From: Granulosicoccus sp964390335
GTDB taxonomy: Bacteria > Pseudomonadota > Gammaproteobacteria > Granulosicoccales > Granulosicoccaceae
Direction: 5' to 3'
Length of the DNA stretch: 64,000 nt
Assembly: GCA_964390335.1 (NCBI GenBank)
Contig: CAYMHU010000006.1
Location: 62,001-126,000, forward strand
The position numbers and the translations under genes were made by a program. Within the stretch, counting starts at the first letter, position 1; each line of letters opens with the position of its first letter. The notes below the pieces were generated by a model. That model saw nothing but the letters and a program-made list of their open reading frames with translations, did not search any database and was not told the DNA's origin. Shown one piece after another: positions 16,741 to 26,933 of this stretch.

Positions 16741-17474
16741 GCGTAGGCCTCCGGTGGCACTTGTGCATTGGTATATACATCTTGTACATCATCAAGATCT
16801 TCCAGTACATCAACGAGCTTTAACAGCTTTTGACCTTGCTCAACATCGAGCTCTACTTCGGTCGACGCTTTCATCGTGACCTCAGAGTGTTCCGGTTCAA
16901 ATCCAGCTGCAATCATCGCCTCTTTTACGTCCACAAAGTTCTCTTCAGTGGTGATCACTTCAATAGAGCCGTCTTCATGGGTCTCGACGTCTTCGGCACC
17001 GGCATCCAATGCAGCTTCCATAATGGCATCTTCGTCGGCGCCTTCTGCATAATTCAGTACACCGATTTTGCTGAAAAGATACGATACAGATCCAACCGCA
17101 CCAAGATTACCACCGTTCTTGGTAAAGGCATGCTTAACATCTGAGACCGTGCGATTGCCGTTATCCGTCATGGTATCAACCATAATGGCCACACCATTAA
17201 CGCCATATCCCTCGTATCGATTTTCTTCGTAATTTGCACCTTCCAGTTCACCCGCACCTTTTTTAATGGCACGTTCAATGGTGTCCTTGGTCATGTTGCC
17301 GCCCAAGGCTTTGTCCACTGCCAAACGCAAACGCGGGTTCGAATTTATATCTGATCCGCCCATGCGCGCTGCAACATTGATTTCGCGAATAAGCTTAGTA
17401 AACAGCTTTCCACGTTTTTTATCTTGCGCACCTTTACGATGCTGAATATTGGCCCATTTACTGTGACCAGCCAT
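16737..17474 (-). CDS. yebC: YebC/PmpR family transcriptional or translational regulator
   Basis: A 245-residue protein with the YebC signature MAGHSKWANIQHRKGAQDKK at the start and the GxGVNGVAIMVDTMTDNGNRT segment in domain 2. YebC proteins have been described as DNA-binding regulators and, more recently, as ribosome-associated factors that help at difficult sequences; which applies here is not visible. Its place upstream of ruvC is conserved in gammaproteobacteria. Confidence 0.95.
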   Translation of the reverse strand: MAGHSKWANIQHRKGAQDKKRGKLFTKLIREINVAARMGGSDINSNPRLRLAVDKALGGNMTKDTIERAIKKGAGELEGANYEENRYEGYGVNGVAIMVDTMTDNGNRTVSDVKHAFTKNGGNLGAVGSVSYLFSKIGVLNYAEGADEDAIMEAALDAGAEDVETHEDGSIEVITTEENFVDVKEAMIAAGFEPEHSEVTMKASTEVELDVEQGQKLLKLVDVLEDLDDVQDVYTNAQVPPEAYA

Positions 17475-17507
17475 AACTACCTCTGTTTCGGGTTCTGATT
17501 CGAATAG

Positions 17508-18197
17508 TTAATCGCTTAAAAATTGTCCAGTTCGAATAAACTGCAACGTTTTATCAGCGACTACCTTAGAAAATAGCATTATTGCATGGGAATGTGGAAT
17601 GCTGGCGCGATCAGTCGCTGCGCTGAGCTGTGTTTCAGCGGCCAGTACAACGCCATCGCCCGTCTCTCGCATACGGAACAATATCGATGACAAACCAGCC
17701 GGCACAGTGCCGTACAACACACCAATATCGCGTTGTGGCTGCCCAACACTTCGATTCTGTGCTGGCACGCCATGTAGTAGTCCGCTGATAACGCTTTTTC
17801 CCAATAGCCACCGAGCCCAGCGCCGCGCGTGTATCTTGCGCGCTATTACCGAGCCAAGCACAGGCGCGCCAAGTAACACCACTCGTTTAATCGGCAATTC
17901 ATGCGCGTTGTCTTGTCCAATGTTAAGCAAATGCAGTATAACCAGCCCACCCAAACTGTGACCAACCAAATGTACCGCCGGGTTGTGCAGGTGTTGGATT
18001 TGTTTATACAAGGATTCCGCATTCTGTTTGGGTGTCAGCATCAAGTAGCGATGACGCGCAATTGTCACGTTATACCCTTGCTGTTTGAAACGATGCGCCA
18101 GCGGAAGCAACACAAACCGCGGCGTATAAATACCCGGCACAATGACTATCGCATCAGTCACTGGCGCGAGTGTTTCTCGCCAACGGCGATAACACAT
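17508..18197 (-). CDS. Alpha/beta hydrolase (lipase-like)
   Basis: A 229-residue alpha/beta-hydrolase fold protein. It has the strand-loop VIVPGIYTPRFVLLPLA (probable oxyanion hole) and the nucleophile elbow HLVGHSLGGLVILHLL, with Ser in GHSLG. The late His is probably in IPHSHAIMLFS near the C-terminus. It resembles putative lipases or acetyltransferases of the PGAP1/LipA type, and the substrate is unknown. The frame starts inside nudB (44-base overlap); a GTG at 18161 that gives TDAIVIVPG would reduce the overlap to 8 bases and is an equally good start. Confidence 0.8.
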   Translation of the reverse strand: MCYRRWRETLAPVTDAIVIVPGIYTPRFVLLPLAHRFKQQGYNVTIARHRYLMLTPKQNAESLYKQIQHLHNPAVHLVGHSLGGLVILHLLNIGQDNAHELPIKRVVLLGAPVLGSVIARKIHARRWARWLLGKSVISGLLHGVPAQNRSVGQPQRDIGVLYGTVPAGLSSILFRMRETGDGVVLAAETQLSAATDRASIPHSHAIMLFSKVVADKTLQFIRTGQFLSD

Positions 18198-18603
18198 CGA
18201 TGATGGCTTGCTGGTTAGTTGGAGAGGTGGCTTTGTCTAACGCGTCATGCATGGGAAGCCACAGGTATTCACTGTGCTCTTCCGGGTTTAACTGGACGGC
18301 TTGACCCCTATCAACTTGCACGCTGAAGATATGTTCAACATTGTGCGTATGATCGGGGTGATAACGCGCACGCCAGACACCGGAAATTTCAAAGCAATTA
18401 CTGGTTTGTTGGTCAACCGGGGTAGCCTGAATACCAGTCTCTTCCAGCAACTCGCGTTGTGCGGCCAATGCAGCAGATTCATCAAACTCTAAGGCGCCTG
18501 TAATGGATTGCCAGAAATCGGGGTTATCAACACGGCGCAGCAGCAATACATCCAGCTGCGCCGTGTATACAAGAACTAAAACAGACTCTGGTCGGCGATA
18601 CAC
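18154..18603 (-). CDS. nudB: Dihydroneopterin triphosphate diphosphatase NudB
   Basis: A 149-residue Nudix hydrolase. The Nudix box runs from GALEFDESAALAAQRELLEE to TGI, with the REL/EE catalytic core. NudB removes pyrophosphate from dihydroneopterin triphosphate in folate synthesis. The assignment to NudB rather than another Nudix protein rests on the start (YRRPESVLVLVYT), the WQSITGALE segment and the conserved place directly after aspS, one base apart here. Confidence 0.88.
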   Translation of the reverse strand: MYRRPESVLVLVYTAQLDVLLLRRVDNPDFWQSITGALEFDESAALAAQRELLEETGIQATPVDQQTSNCFEISGVWRARYHPDHTHNVEHIFSVQVDRGQAVQLNPEEHSEYLWLPMHDALDKATSPTNQQAIIDVLSPLARNTRASD

Positions 18604-18604
18604 A

Positions 18605-20401
18605 TTAGCTCGCTGGTGGCGGTGTACGTTGTCGGCTGCGTAAATGCAATTCCTTCATTTGCTGATCAGACACAGCACTTGGGGCACTGGTGAGTAAACA
18701 ACTCGCCGACTGCGTTTTAGGAAACGCCATGACATCGCGAATAGACGTTGACCCGGTCATTAACATGATGAGTCGATCAACACCGAATGCAATACCACCA
18801 TGCGGCGGCGCACCGTATTTTAATGCATCCAGCAAGAAGCCAAATTTATCGTTAGCCTCTTCTTCGCCAATGCCTAGTACATCCAGCGCTTTTTGCTGCA
18901 TTTCCGCATTGTGAATACGAATAGATCCACCGCCCAACTCAGTCCCGTTTAGCACCATATCGTAGGCGCGAGATAAACACTTGCCAGGATCGTCATCCAA
19001 TTCAGTTTGCCACTCTTCTATGGTGCGGGCAGTGGGAGCGGTAAACGGGTGATGCAGTGCATGCCAGCGCTTGGCTCCGTCGTCCCATTCAAACATTGGG
19101 AAGTCAACCACCCAAAGTGGTTGCCATTCATCAGAGACCATATCCATGTCGTGACCGACTTGCACACGCAGTGCGCCCAGCGCATCAGACACAATCTTGG
19201 ATTTATCGGCACCAAAGAAGATAAGGTCACCATCGACAGCTCCAGTGCGTTCAATAATAGCGCTCAGTACATCCTCAGGAAAAAACTTAACGATCGGTGA
19301 TTGCAATCCTTCTGCACCCTTGGCGATATCGTTACATTTAATGTAAGCCAAGCCTTTCGCTCCGTAGCGACCAACAAACTCGGTGTACAGATCGATTTCT
19401 TTACGGCTTAACTTCGATCCGCCAGGAACACATAACGCTGCGACTCGACCATCATCGCTTTTCGCCGGTTCTGCGAACACTTTAAATTCAATGTTCTGCA
19501 TCAAGTCTGATAGTTCAGTCAGCTTTAACGGTATGCGCAGATCTGGTTTGTCGGAACCGTACACCGTCATGGCTTCGCTATAACTCATGCGTGGAAATTT
19601 CTCAGGTAGTTTTACGTCCAACACAGATGCGAATATATGACGCATCATGCCTTCAGTTAAATCCATGATCATGGATTCATCAATAAACGCCATTTCGATA
19701 TCGAGTTGCGAAAATTCCGGTTGACGATCGGCGCGTAAATCTTCATCGCGGAAACAACGGGCAAACTGGTAGTAACGATCCATGCCACTCATCATGAGCA
19801 ATTGCTTAAACAACTGCGGCGATTGTGGCAGAGCGAAGAAACTACCGGGATGCGTTCGACTGGGAACCAAGTAATCGCGGGCGCCTTCCGGCGTAGCGCG
19901 AGTCAACGTGGGGGTTTCAATATCCAGAAAAGACTCGCTATCCAGAAAACGTCGCAGCTCGCCGGTGACTTTGGCCCGCATACGCAAACGTTCCTGCATG
20001 ATCGGGCGACGCAAATCGATGTACCGGTAACGCAGGCGATTTTCTTCGGACACGTCGTTATCGTCTAGCTGGAACGGCGGGGTCTGCGCCCTGTTCAGGA
20101 TCTCCAAATCGGTGCCCAGTACCTCCACTTCACCCGTTGGCATCTCCGGATTGATGGTGCCTTCGGGTCTGTTACGAACCCGGCCGGTGATTTTGAGCAC
20201 GAACTCATTCCGGACCTGTTCGGCTAACGCAAAGATTTCTGCACGGTCGGGATCGAAAACCACCTGAACCAAGCCAGTATGATCACGTAAATCGATAAAT
20301 ATGACGCCACCATGGTCGCGCCGGCGATGGGCCCAACCACAGAATTCGACAGTCTGTTCCAGATGTTCTGTGTTAACAGCGCCGCAGTTATGAGTACGCA
20401 T
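18605..20401 (-). CDS. aspS: Aspartyl-tRNA synthetase
   Basis: A 598-residue class II synthetase. It has the N-terminal OB-fold anticodon domain (about 1-105; GWAHRRRDHGGVIFIDLRD), motif 2 (FRDEDLRADRQPEFSQLDIE) and motif 3 (GIAFGVDRLIMLM), with the bacterial GAD insertion between. It charges tRNA-Asp. The gene is full length and canonical. The C-terminal tail RSRQRTPPPAS is variable in the family. Confidence 0.98.
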   Translation of the reverse strand: MRTHNCGAVNTEHLEQTVEFCGWAHRRRDHGGVIFIDLRDHTGLVQVVFDPDRAEIFALAEQVRNEFVLKITGRVRNRPEGTINPEMPTGEVEVLGTDLEILNRAQTPPFQLDDNDVSEENRLRYRYIDLRRPIMQERLRMRAKVTGELRRFLDSESFLDIETPTLTRATPEGARDYLVPSRTHPGSFFALPQSPQLFKQLLMMSGMDRYYQFARCFRDEDLRADRQPEFSQLDIEMAFIDESMIMDLTEGMMRHIFASVLDVKLPEKFPRMSYSEAMTVYGSDKPDLRIPLKLTELSDLMQNIEFKVFAEPAKSDDGRVAALCVPGGSKLSRKEIDLYTEFVGRYGAKGLAYIKCNDIAKGAEGLQSPIVKFFPEDVLSAIIERTGAVDGDLIFFGADKSKIVSDALGALRVQVGHDMDMVSDEWQPLWVVDFPMFEWDDGAKRWHALHHPFTAPTARTIEEWQTELDDDPGKCLSRAYDMVLNGTELGGGSIRIHNAEMQQKALDVLGIGEEEANDKFGFLLDALKYGAPPHGGIAFGVDRLIMLMTGSTSIRDVMAFPKTQSASCLLTSAPSAVSDQQMKELHLRSRQRTPPPAS

Positions 20402-20495
20402 TTACACCTCGAAAATAAAGATCCATACAATTGTAGATAGGTTTATTGGTCAGAACTAGCCATAATAACCGACTAACACTTTTACAGGAGCCAAA

Positions 20496-21491
20496 ATGGC
20501 CGAATATGACGTTTATGGGGTTGGCAATGCGCTTGTCGATATGGAATTTGAAGTGTCAGATGCCCTGCTGACCGAATTGTCGGTTGATAAAGGGCTTATG
20601 ACACTGATCGACGAAGAGCGACATTTTGCACTGCTGGACATTCTTCCTGAAGGCCAAGGCAAACGTAGCAGCGGAGGCTCGGCTGCTAACACCATAATTG
20701 CGACAGCTCAGCTCGGTTGCAACAGTTTTTACTCTTGTAAGGTGGCCAACGATGATACCGGCACCTTTTATATGACCGATCTCGCCAATTGCGGTGTGAG
20801 TAGCAATTTGTCGATGAATAACCGGGAAGATGGTGTAACCGGAAAATGCATCGTGCTGATTACCCCAGATGCAGAGCGCAGTATGAACAGCTACTTGGGC
20901 ATTACCTCCAAAATCGGGGTAAACGAGCTTGATGAGTCAGCCATCCAAAACGCCAAAATTGCGTACATAGAGGGATATTTGGTGCCCGAACCAAACGCAC
21001 GTGAAGCTGCAATCAAAGCCCGTGAAATCGCGCAGGCGGCTAACGTAAAAACAGCATTAACGCTATCAGACATCAACATGGTGAAATTTTTTAAAGATGG
21101 CTTAATGGACATTGTGGGTGATGGGCTCGACATGGTTTTTTGCAATGTAGACGAAGCCAAAGAGATGTTTGAAGTTGACTCAATGAGCCAATGCGTGGAG
21201 CACATGAAAGGGCTATCAAAGCAATTTGCCATTACATGTGGAGCTGATGGAGCAACCTTGTTCGACGGTCAGAATGTTATCGACGTTGCGGCAACCAAAG
21301 TGGACCCAATCGATACAAACGGTGCCGGCGATATGTATGCCGGCGCATTTCTGTATGGCATGACGCAGGGCATGCCGTTTGAGCAATGCGGTGAGCTAGC
21401 CAGCGCTGCTGCGGGTAAGCTCATTACCCAATTTGGTGCCAGGTTACCCACTTCCGAAATGGCCACAATTAAGAAACAATTCAATATCTGA
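20496..21491 (+). CDS. PfkB-family adenosine kinase
   Basis: A 331-residue ribokinase-fold sugar/nucleoside kinase. The glycine pair GGSAANTIIATAQLG marks the substrate site, and DTNGAGDMYAGAFLYG holds the anion hole and the catalytic Asp. The start MAEYDVYGVGNALVDMEFEV matches bacterial PfkB proteins annotated as adenosine kinases; inosine or other nucleosides are possible. A good ribosome site (AGGAG) precedes the ATG. It is divergent from aspS with 94 bases between and is followed by the glutamate dehydrogenase. Confidence 0.85.
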   Translation: MAEYDVYGVGNALVDMEFEVSDALLTELSVDKGLMTLIDEERHFALLDILPEGQGKRSSGGSAANTIIATAQLGCNSFYSCKVANDDTGTFYMTDLANCGVSSNLSMNNREDGVTGKCIVLITPDAERSMNSYLGITSKIGVNELDESAIQNAKIAYIEGYLVPEPNAREAAIKAREIAQAANVKTALTLSDINMVKFFKDGLMDIVGDGLDMVFCNVDEAKEMFEVDSMSQCVEHMKGLSKQFAITCGADGATLFDGQNVIDVAATKVDPIDTNGAGDMYAGAFLYGMTQGMPFEQCGELASAAAGKLITQFGARLPTSEMATIKKQFNI

Positions 21492-21611
21492 TAACTGGTT
21501 CGCGCTATGCGGTGCTCTGGGCACCGCGGCACTCCTCTTGTAACCCGCAGATTGGCTGAAAAACTGCACCGAATCAGTGCTACTTCAGCACTCGACACAG
21601 TGGGATCAGCC

Positions 21612-24600
21612 ATGTCTGCACAAGAAGAAAATCCGGTCATCCGAGGAGGACAACCGTTGAGCGATATCATTGAATTAGCGCAACAGGCAATCCCGCGCAC
21701 CCTTAGCAAGCAGCAACGCGCAGCAATTGAATCATTCCTGCTAACTTACTTTGGCGCATCACAAGCAAAAGACCTTGAGTGGATCAATCCAGATGATCTT
21801 TGCGGCTTAGCCATTTCGCATTGGCAACTCGCTCAGGTTCGCCAACCGGATTTGATCAATATTCGGCTGTACAACCCGCAACTGGAAAGTGATGGTTGGC
21901 AAACCCCGAACACAGTGTTGGAATTGGTTACGACCGATCAACCACATCTGATTACAACGATTCGCAGCAAGCTGATATCTCAAGGTCATAACATTCGATT
22001 AATTGTGCATCCGCAAGTGCTTGTGGTGCGTGATAACACAGGCAACTGCACCAGCATGTCCCGCGGCAACATCGCGTTAACCGATACCCAATCGGCCGAC
22101 TCAACAATTGAGTCACTTATTCATGTTCAATTTGAATATATCGACGAAGAACAGTTTCATGACTTGGAAGCCGATCTCAGACACGCGCTTGCAATGCTAT
22201 CTCTGATTAAAGCGGACACCAACAAGATGCATGATGCACTGCAAAGCTTAAGTAAGGCATGCGCAGACACAGAACAAGCGGCGTTTATTGATTGGCTGCA
22301 AAACAAGCATTTCAATTGCCTGGGTATGAGTATTATTAGTGTTGATGAGAACTCAACCGCGCTACCGCAAGCAGATTCGAGCACATCCAAACCTTTAGGT
22401 TTACTACGAGATAATTCGGAAGAACAGACTTGGGCACCACAGCGCCTCATATCCTTAGACGCTATTCAAAAACTAAAATCAGAACAACAAGACCTCGTCA
22501 TTTGTAAAGCGGAAACGCGCTCACCGGTTATACACAATGAATTTGCCGATATTATCTTAGGATTACAACGCGATTCGAACAATGAACCGAGCAACATTCA
22601 TTGTATTGTGGGTTTATTCACGGCAACGATGCAAAGTGCACCCATTGAATCAATCCCGCTTATTCGTGAACATGTTAACAACGTAATCGACAGCGCAAAC
22701 TACACGCCTGATTCACATGACAATCGAGCGTTGACCAATGTGCTCCAAGGCTTCCCACGCGAAATGCTGCTGCAAATGTCGGCACCAACTTTACTTACCA
22801 CCGCACAACGCATTGTATCGTTACATGAACGTCAACAAATTCGATTATTCCATTCCACAGAACCACTGGGCCGCTTTTGTCATTGCTTAGTCTACGTACC
22901 CCGGGATACCTATGGACGAGAACTGCGACTTGAAATTGAGCGTATCCTAATGAGTTTTGTCAAAGGTCAAAACGCGCAATTTCGCACCGAATTTTCATCC
23001 GATTCTGCACTGGCTCGAATACATTTTATTATCCAAAAGCAAGCGCCACTGAATCGAGACATTGATTGGCAAAACATAGAAACACGTATTCAACAAGCGG
23101 CTATAACCTGGGACGACAGACTGTTAGAATCGTTGCGTGCCAAACTCCCCGAGCCAACTGCTCTGCAGTTATATCGAAAATACAGCAAAGCATTTTCTTC
23201 GGGATATAAAGAAGATTACTCAGCGCGAATAGCAGTATCCGATATTCAGTTTATGGAAGCACATGTGCAATCAGACGCACCTGTAATGAGCTTCTATCGT
23301 CATATACTAGCCGATACCGACACAATCAATTTCAAATTATTCTGTCCGGGCAAACCTGTTCCCTTGTCAGATGTTATCCCTATTATCGAGAATATGGGCT
23401 TGCGCGTTGAAACAGAGCACCCGTTCGAAGTTAAGCGCAAGGGAATGCCATCAATCTGGATACACGAATTTACTGTTGAACAACTGGGTCAAAGCAAACT
23501 AAATTCAAAGCAATCTGCTGAAAACATCCAGCAGGCATTTACACACATCTGGAGTGGTGATGTTGAGAATGACGGCTTTAATCGCCTTATTTTGGCTGCT
23601 GGTCTCGACTGGCAAGAGGTGGTTGTTTTAAGAAGTTACAGCAAGTACTTATTACAAGTCGGCGTCCCGTTTTCGAACACGTATATGATTGATTCGCTGG
23701 TAGCGAATTCTGATACAGCCAGTAAGTTAATAGCCCTGTTTAAGCAACGCTTCGATCCGCAACAAGCGCAGGGTTCATCACTGCCCAACACAGAAAGTAC
23801 CGAACAAACCATCATTGATGATCTTGAACAGGTGGCAAGCCTTGATGAAGATCGTATTTTGCGCTCGTTTTTCAACTTAATTATGTCAACCCTACGTACT
23901 AATTATTTTTGTAAAACGAACTCAGGCGATGGCAAGCATTATTTATCCTTTAAATTGGACTCTGCAGCCATATTGGATTTGCCGCTACCCAGACCAATGG
24001 TAGAGATTTACGTTTACTCCCCACATTTTGAAGGTATTCATTTACGTGGCGGTCGCGTTGCACGCGGCGGTCTGCGTTGGTCCGACAGGCGCGAGGATTT
24101 TCGCACTGAAGTATTAGGCTTGATGAAAGCGCAAATGGTTAAAAACGCTGTCATCGTGCCGGTTGGGTCCAAAGGCGGTTTTTATGTTAAGCAAGTGTTA
24201 TCAGATGATCGCGAACACATGATGCAACAAGTAGTGCAGTGCTACCAGAATTTTCTTCGTGGATTGCTGGACTTAACCGATAATATTGTGGCCGAGAAGA
24301 TCATCGCACCCGCGAACGTACTGCGTTACGATGATGACGACCCCTACCTGGTTGTTGCAGCTGATAAAGGCACAGCCACTTTTTCCGACTTTGCCAATGA
24401 TGTTTCCGCCGAATATGATTTTTGGCTTGGGGATGCGTTCGCGTCTGGCGGGTCAGTTGGTTACGATCACAAGAAGATGGGAATCACCGCGCGTGGTGCC
24501 TGGGAATCCGTGAAGCGACACTTTCGTGAGTTGGGTCATGACACGCAAACGCAGGATTTCACGGTTGTTGGAATCGGCGATATGGCCGGTGATGTGTTTG

Positions 24601-26501
24601 GCAACGGCATGCTGTTATCGGAGCATATTCAATTGGTCGCTGCGTTCAATCATCAACACATAATGATTGACCCTACCCCCGATGCGGCCAGTAGTTATAA
24701 AGAGCGTGCACGCCTGTTTGAACTGCCGCGATCAAGCTGGGCGGACTACAACACAGAGCTTCTATCTGCGGGCGGCGCCATCATATCGCGCAGCGATAAA
24801 AGCGTTAACCTGTCTGCCGAGGCCCAAACAGCATTGGGTATCGATAAACAAACACTCACTCCAAATGAACTGATAAACCTGATTCTACGCGCACCGGTCG
24901 ACTTGTTATGGAACGGTGGCATCGGAACGTACATCAAAGCCAGTGGAGAAAACCACGCCGACGCAGCTGATAAAGCCAATGATGCCGTTCGCGTAGACGC
25001 ATCAGAGTTGCGATGCAAGGTTATCGGCGAAGGTGGCAATTTGGGTTGTACACAACGTGGGCGCATAGAATATGCACGCAATGGCGGCATGATTTACACC
25101 GATGCCATTGATAATTCGGCCGGTGTGGATTGCTCTGACCATGAAGTCAATATAAAAATATTGCTTAATGCGGTTGTTGCAAACGATGACATGACCTTAA
25201 AGCAGCGCGATAAATTACTCGCTGATATGACCACGGATGTAGGTCATCTGGTACTAAAAGATAATTACCTGCAAACCCAATGTATCAATCAGAGTTTTGG
25301 TACTAGCGGTACATCGTTAAACGAAGCACAACGCTTTATGCAGCATCTGGAATCAATTGACCGACTGGACCGCCGCATAGAGTTCCTACCAGACAATGAG
25401 GAAATAGCCGATCGACAAGCTACCGAACAAGGCCTCAGCAGACCAGAAATAGCCGTGCTGGTTTCGTATAGCAAAATGGTTATGTATGACGAACTGTTAG
25501 CCAGCGATCTAGCGCAGGAAGCCGCCCTGCAAGACGTACTGATGGAATACTTTCCAAACACGTTGATGCAACAGTTTGCGAACAATATTAGTCAGCACAG
25601 ACTCAGCGCAGAAATAATTTCAACGATCGTTACTAACGAGCTGGTCAACCGTTTAGGACCAACGTATGCGTTTCGTATGCAACAAGAATTGGGCGCACAA
25701 GCGCACGAAGTGGCTCAAGCCTTTGTTGCGGTACGCAGTATTTTTCAGCTGCCGACACTATGGCAAGCCATAGAATCACTGGATAACCAAACGAGTGCAG
25801 ATGTGCAAAACCAAATGCACATTCTGGTGCGCGGCTTAGTTGAACGCTCCACACACTGGTTATTGCGATCCCGACGTGGGTCTCAATCGATTGATCAACT
25901 GGTTACGCAGTTCAAGCCGGCCATCAGTGAACTTATCAAATCATTTCCTGAATGCCTTGCTGCAGCCAATAAGAGCACACTCGATCAACGTATCGATTAC
26001 TTCGTCAATGCTGATGTACCTATCGACACCGCAACCGCTGTATCACAGGTGGTGCCCCTGTCCTCATCTTTGGATATCGTCGAAATAGCATTGTCTGCTG
26101 ATTTACCCGTCGATCTTGTTGCCGGCGTGTACTTTGAATTGGGCGCACATCTCGAATTACAGTGGGTGCGCGAACAAATCAGCGATCTACAAGTCATCAG
26201 TCACTGGCATACCTTGTCAAAGTCAGAATTGCGCAGCGACTTGCACTACCAGCAGCGCCACCTGACAGCAGAAGTCATCACATCTGCTCAAACGGCTGAT
26301 ACCGAAACAGTTAGCGCACTACCTGCTCCGGCTCTGGTGGCCAATTGGTCACGTGCCAACGCAGTGGCGGTAACCAAATACCAAGATCTCATTACGGATA
26401 TGAAGGCTAGCGGCGGCGTAGACTTCGCCATGCTGTCGCTAGCGGTCAACGAAGTTCACAAGTTGTTACGAAGCGATCGACCACTGGCGGCCGGTCAATA
26501 A
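21612..26501 (+). CDS. gdhB: NAD-specific glutamate dehydrogenase, large (180 kDa class)
   Basis: A protein of about 1630 residues of the bacterial NAD-GDH class: long N-terminal ACT-like regulatory segments, a catalytic core (about residues 730-1240), and a long C-terminal helical region. Core motifs include HLRGGRVARGGLRWSDRRED, KAQMVKNAVIVPVGSKGGF (substrate Lys), VGIGDMAGDVFGNGML (nucleotide fold) and KVIGEGGNLGCTQRGRIEYA. It deaminates glutamate to 2-oxoglutarate. The frame is open from 21507, but the Met at 21612 (SAQEENPV) fits the family better; the earlier codons look non-coding. It stands about 120 bases after the kinase, so co-transcription is possible. Confidence 0.96.
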   Translation: MSAQEENPVIRGGQPLSDIIELAQQAIPRTLSKQQRAAIESFLLTYFGASQAKDLEWINPDDLCGLAISHWQLAQVRQPDLINIRLYNPQLESDGWQTPNTVLELVTTDQPHLITTIRSKLISQGHNIRLIVHPQVLVVRDNTGNCTSMSRGNIALTDTQSADSTIESLIHVQFEYIDEEQFHDLEADLRHALAMLSLIKADTNKMHDALQSLSKACADTEQAAFIDWLQNKHFNCLGMSIISVDENSTALPQADSSTSKPLGLLRDNSEEQTWAPQRLISLDAIQKLKSEQQDLVICKAETRSPVIHNEFADIILGLQRDSNNEPSNIHCIVGLFTATMQSAPIESIPLIREHVNNVIDSANYTPDSHDNRALTNVLQGFPREMLLQMSAPTLLTTAQRIVSLHERQQIRLFHSTEPLGRFCHCLVYVPRDTYGRELRLEIERILMSFVKGQNAQFRTEFSSDSALARIHFIIQKQAPLNRDIDWQNIETRIQQAAITWDDRLLESLRAKLPEPTALQLYRKYSKAFSSGYKEDYSARIAVSDIQFMEAHVQSDAPVMSFYRHILADTDTINFKLFCPGKPVPLSDVIPIIENMGLRVETEHPFEVKRKGMPSIWIHEFTVEQLGQSKLNSKQSAENIQQAFTHIWSGDVENDGFNRLILAAGLDWQEVVVLRSYSKYLLQVGVPFSNTYMIDSLVANSDTASKLIALFKQRFDPQQAQGSSLPNTESTEQTIIDDLEQVASLDEDRILRSFFNLIMSTLRTNYFCKTNSGDGKHYLSFKLDSAAILDLPLPRPMVEIYVYSPHFEGIHLRGGRVARGGLRWSDRREDFRTEVLGLMKAQMVKNAVIVPVGSKGGFYVKQVLSDDREHMMQQVVQCYQNFLRGLLDLTDNIVAEKIIAPANVLRYDDDDPYLVVAADKGTATFSDFANDVSAEYDFWLGDAFASGGSVGYDHKKMGITARGAWESVKRHFRELGHDTQTQDFTVVGIGDMAGDVFGNGMLLSEHIQLVAAFNHQHIMIDPTPDAASSYKERARLFELPRSSWADYNTELLSAGGAIISRSDKSVNLSAEAQTALGIDKQTLTPNELINLILRAPVDLLWNGGIGTYIKASGENHADAADKANDAVRVDASELRCKVIGEGGNLGCTQRGRIEYARNGGMIYTDAIDNSAGVDCSDHEVNIKILLNAVVANDDMTLKQRDKLLADMTTDVGHLVLKDNYLQTQCINQSFGTSGTSLNEAQRFMQHLESIDRLDRRIEFLPDNEEIADRQATEQGLSRPEIAVLVSYSKMVMYDELLASDLAQEAALQDVLMEYFPNTLMQQFANNISQHRLSAEIISTIVTNELVNRLGPTYAFRMQQELGAQAHEVAQAFVAVRSIFQLPTLWQAIESLDNQTSADVQNQMHILVRGLVERSTHWLLRSRRGSQSIDQLVTQFKPAISELIKSFPECLAAANKSTLDQRIDYFVNADVPIDTATAVSQVVPLSSSLDIVEIALSADLPVDLVAGVYFELGAHLELQWVREQISDLQVISHWHTLSKSELRSDLHYQQRHLTAEVITSAQTADTETVSALPAPALVANWSRANAVAVTKYQDLITDMKASGGVDFAMLSLAVNEVHKLLRSDRPLAAGQ

Positions 26502-26622
26502 AAATATGCTATATCCTTATCGTCTAGCTCACTTATTCTGCAAGCATGTGCAATACGCATATTTGGTACGATAAGTTGTTCGACTTTACTGTTTAACTCA
26601 GTTTATTGATTAGGAGACACCG

Positions 26623-26907
26623 TTGCCACTGCCAATCGCCAATTTAATATTAATGCTACTTATCGGCATCGTGTTCGGTGGTATTGCCGCCGTGTTTCTC
26701 AGGGGTAAGCGCTCTGTTTTCGTCATCAATATTCTGTTGGGCGTTATTGGAGCATCTCTTGGTGCATTCTTCCCGGTTATACTTGGACAGGCACAAGTCA
26801 TCGATGTGACCACTCCCGACTATCTGTTACGGGCGCTAATGGGCTCATTCGTTTTAGTTTTAGTGGCAAGCCTGTTTCGCTCAGCCAAACCAAACAATCT
26901 AAACTAG
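26623..26907 (+). CDS. Small membrane protein, GlsB/YeaQ-like
   Basis: A protein of about 94 residues starting at TTG after a GGAGA site, with three hydrophobic segments: LILMLLIGIVFGGIAAVFL, SVFVINILLGVIGASLGAFF and LMGSFVLVLVASLF. The Gly-rich helices and overall layout resemble the GlsB/YeaQ/YmgE (transglycosylase-associated) family of stress-linked membrane proteins, though the match is only by pattern. It stands alone between glutamate dehydrogenase and the enoyl-CoA hydratase. Confidence 0.6.
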   Translation: MPLPIANLILMLLIGIVFGGIAAVFLRGKRSVFVINILLGVIGASLGAFFPVILGQAQVIDVTTPDYLLRALMGSFVLVLVASLFRSAKPNNLN

Positions 26908-26933
26908 GCAACTAACTTAACTAGGCAGCTAAG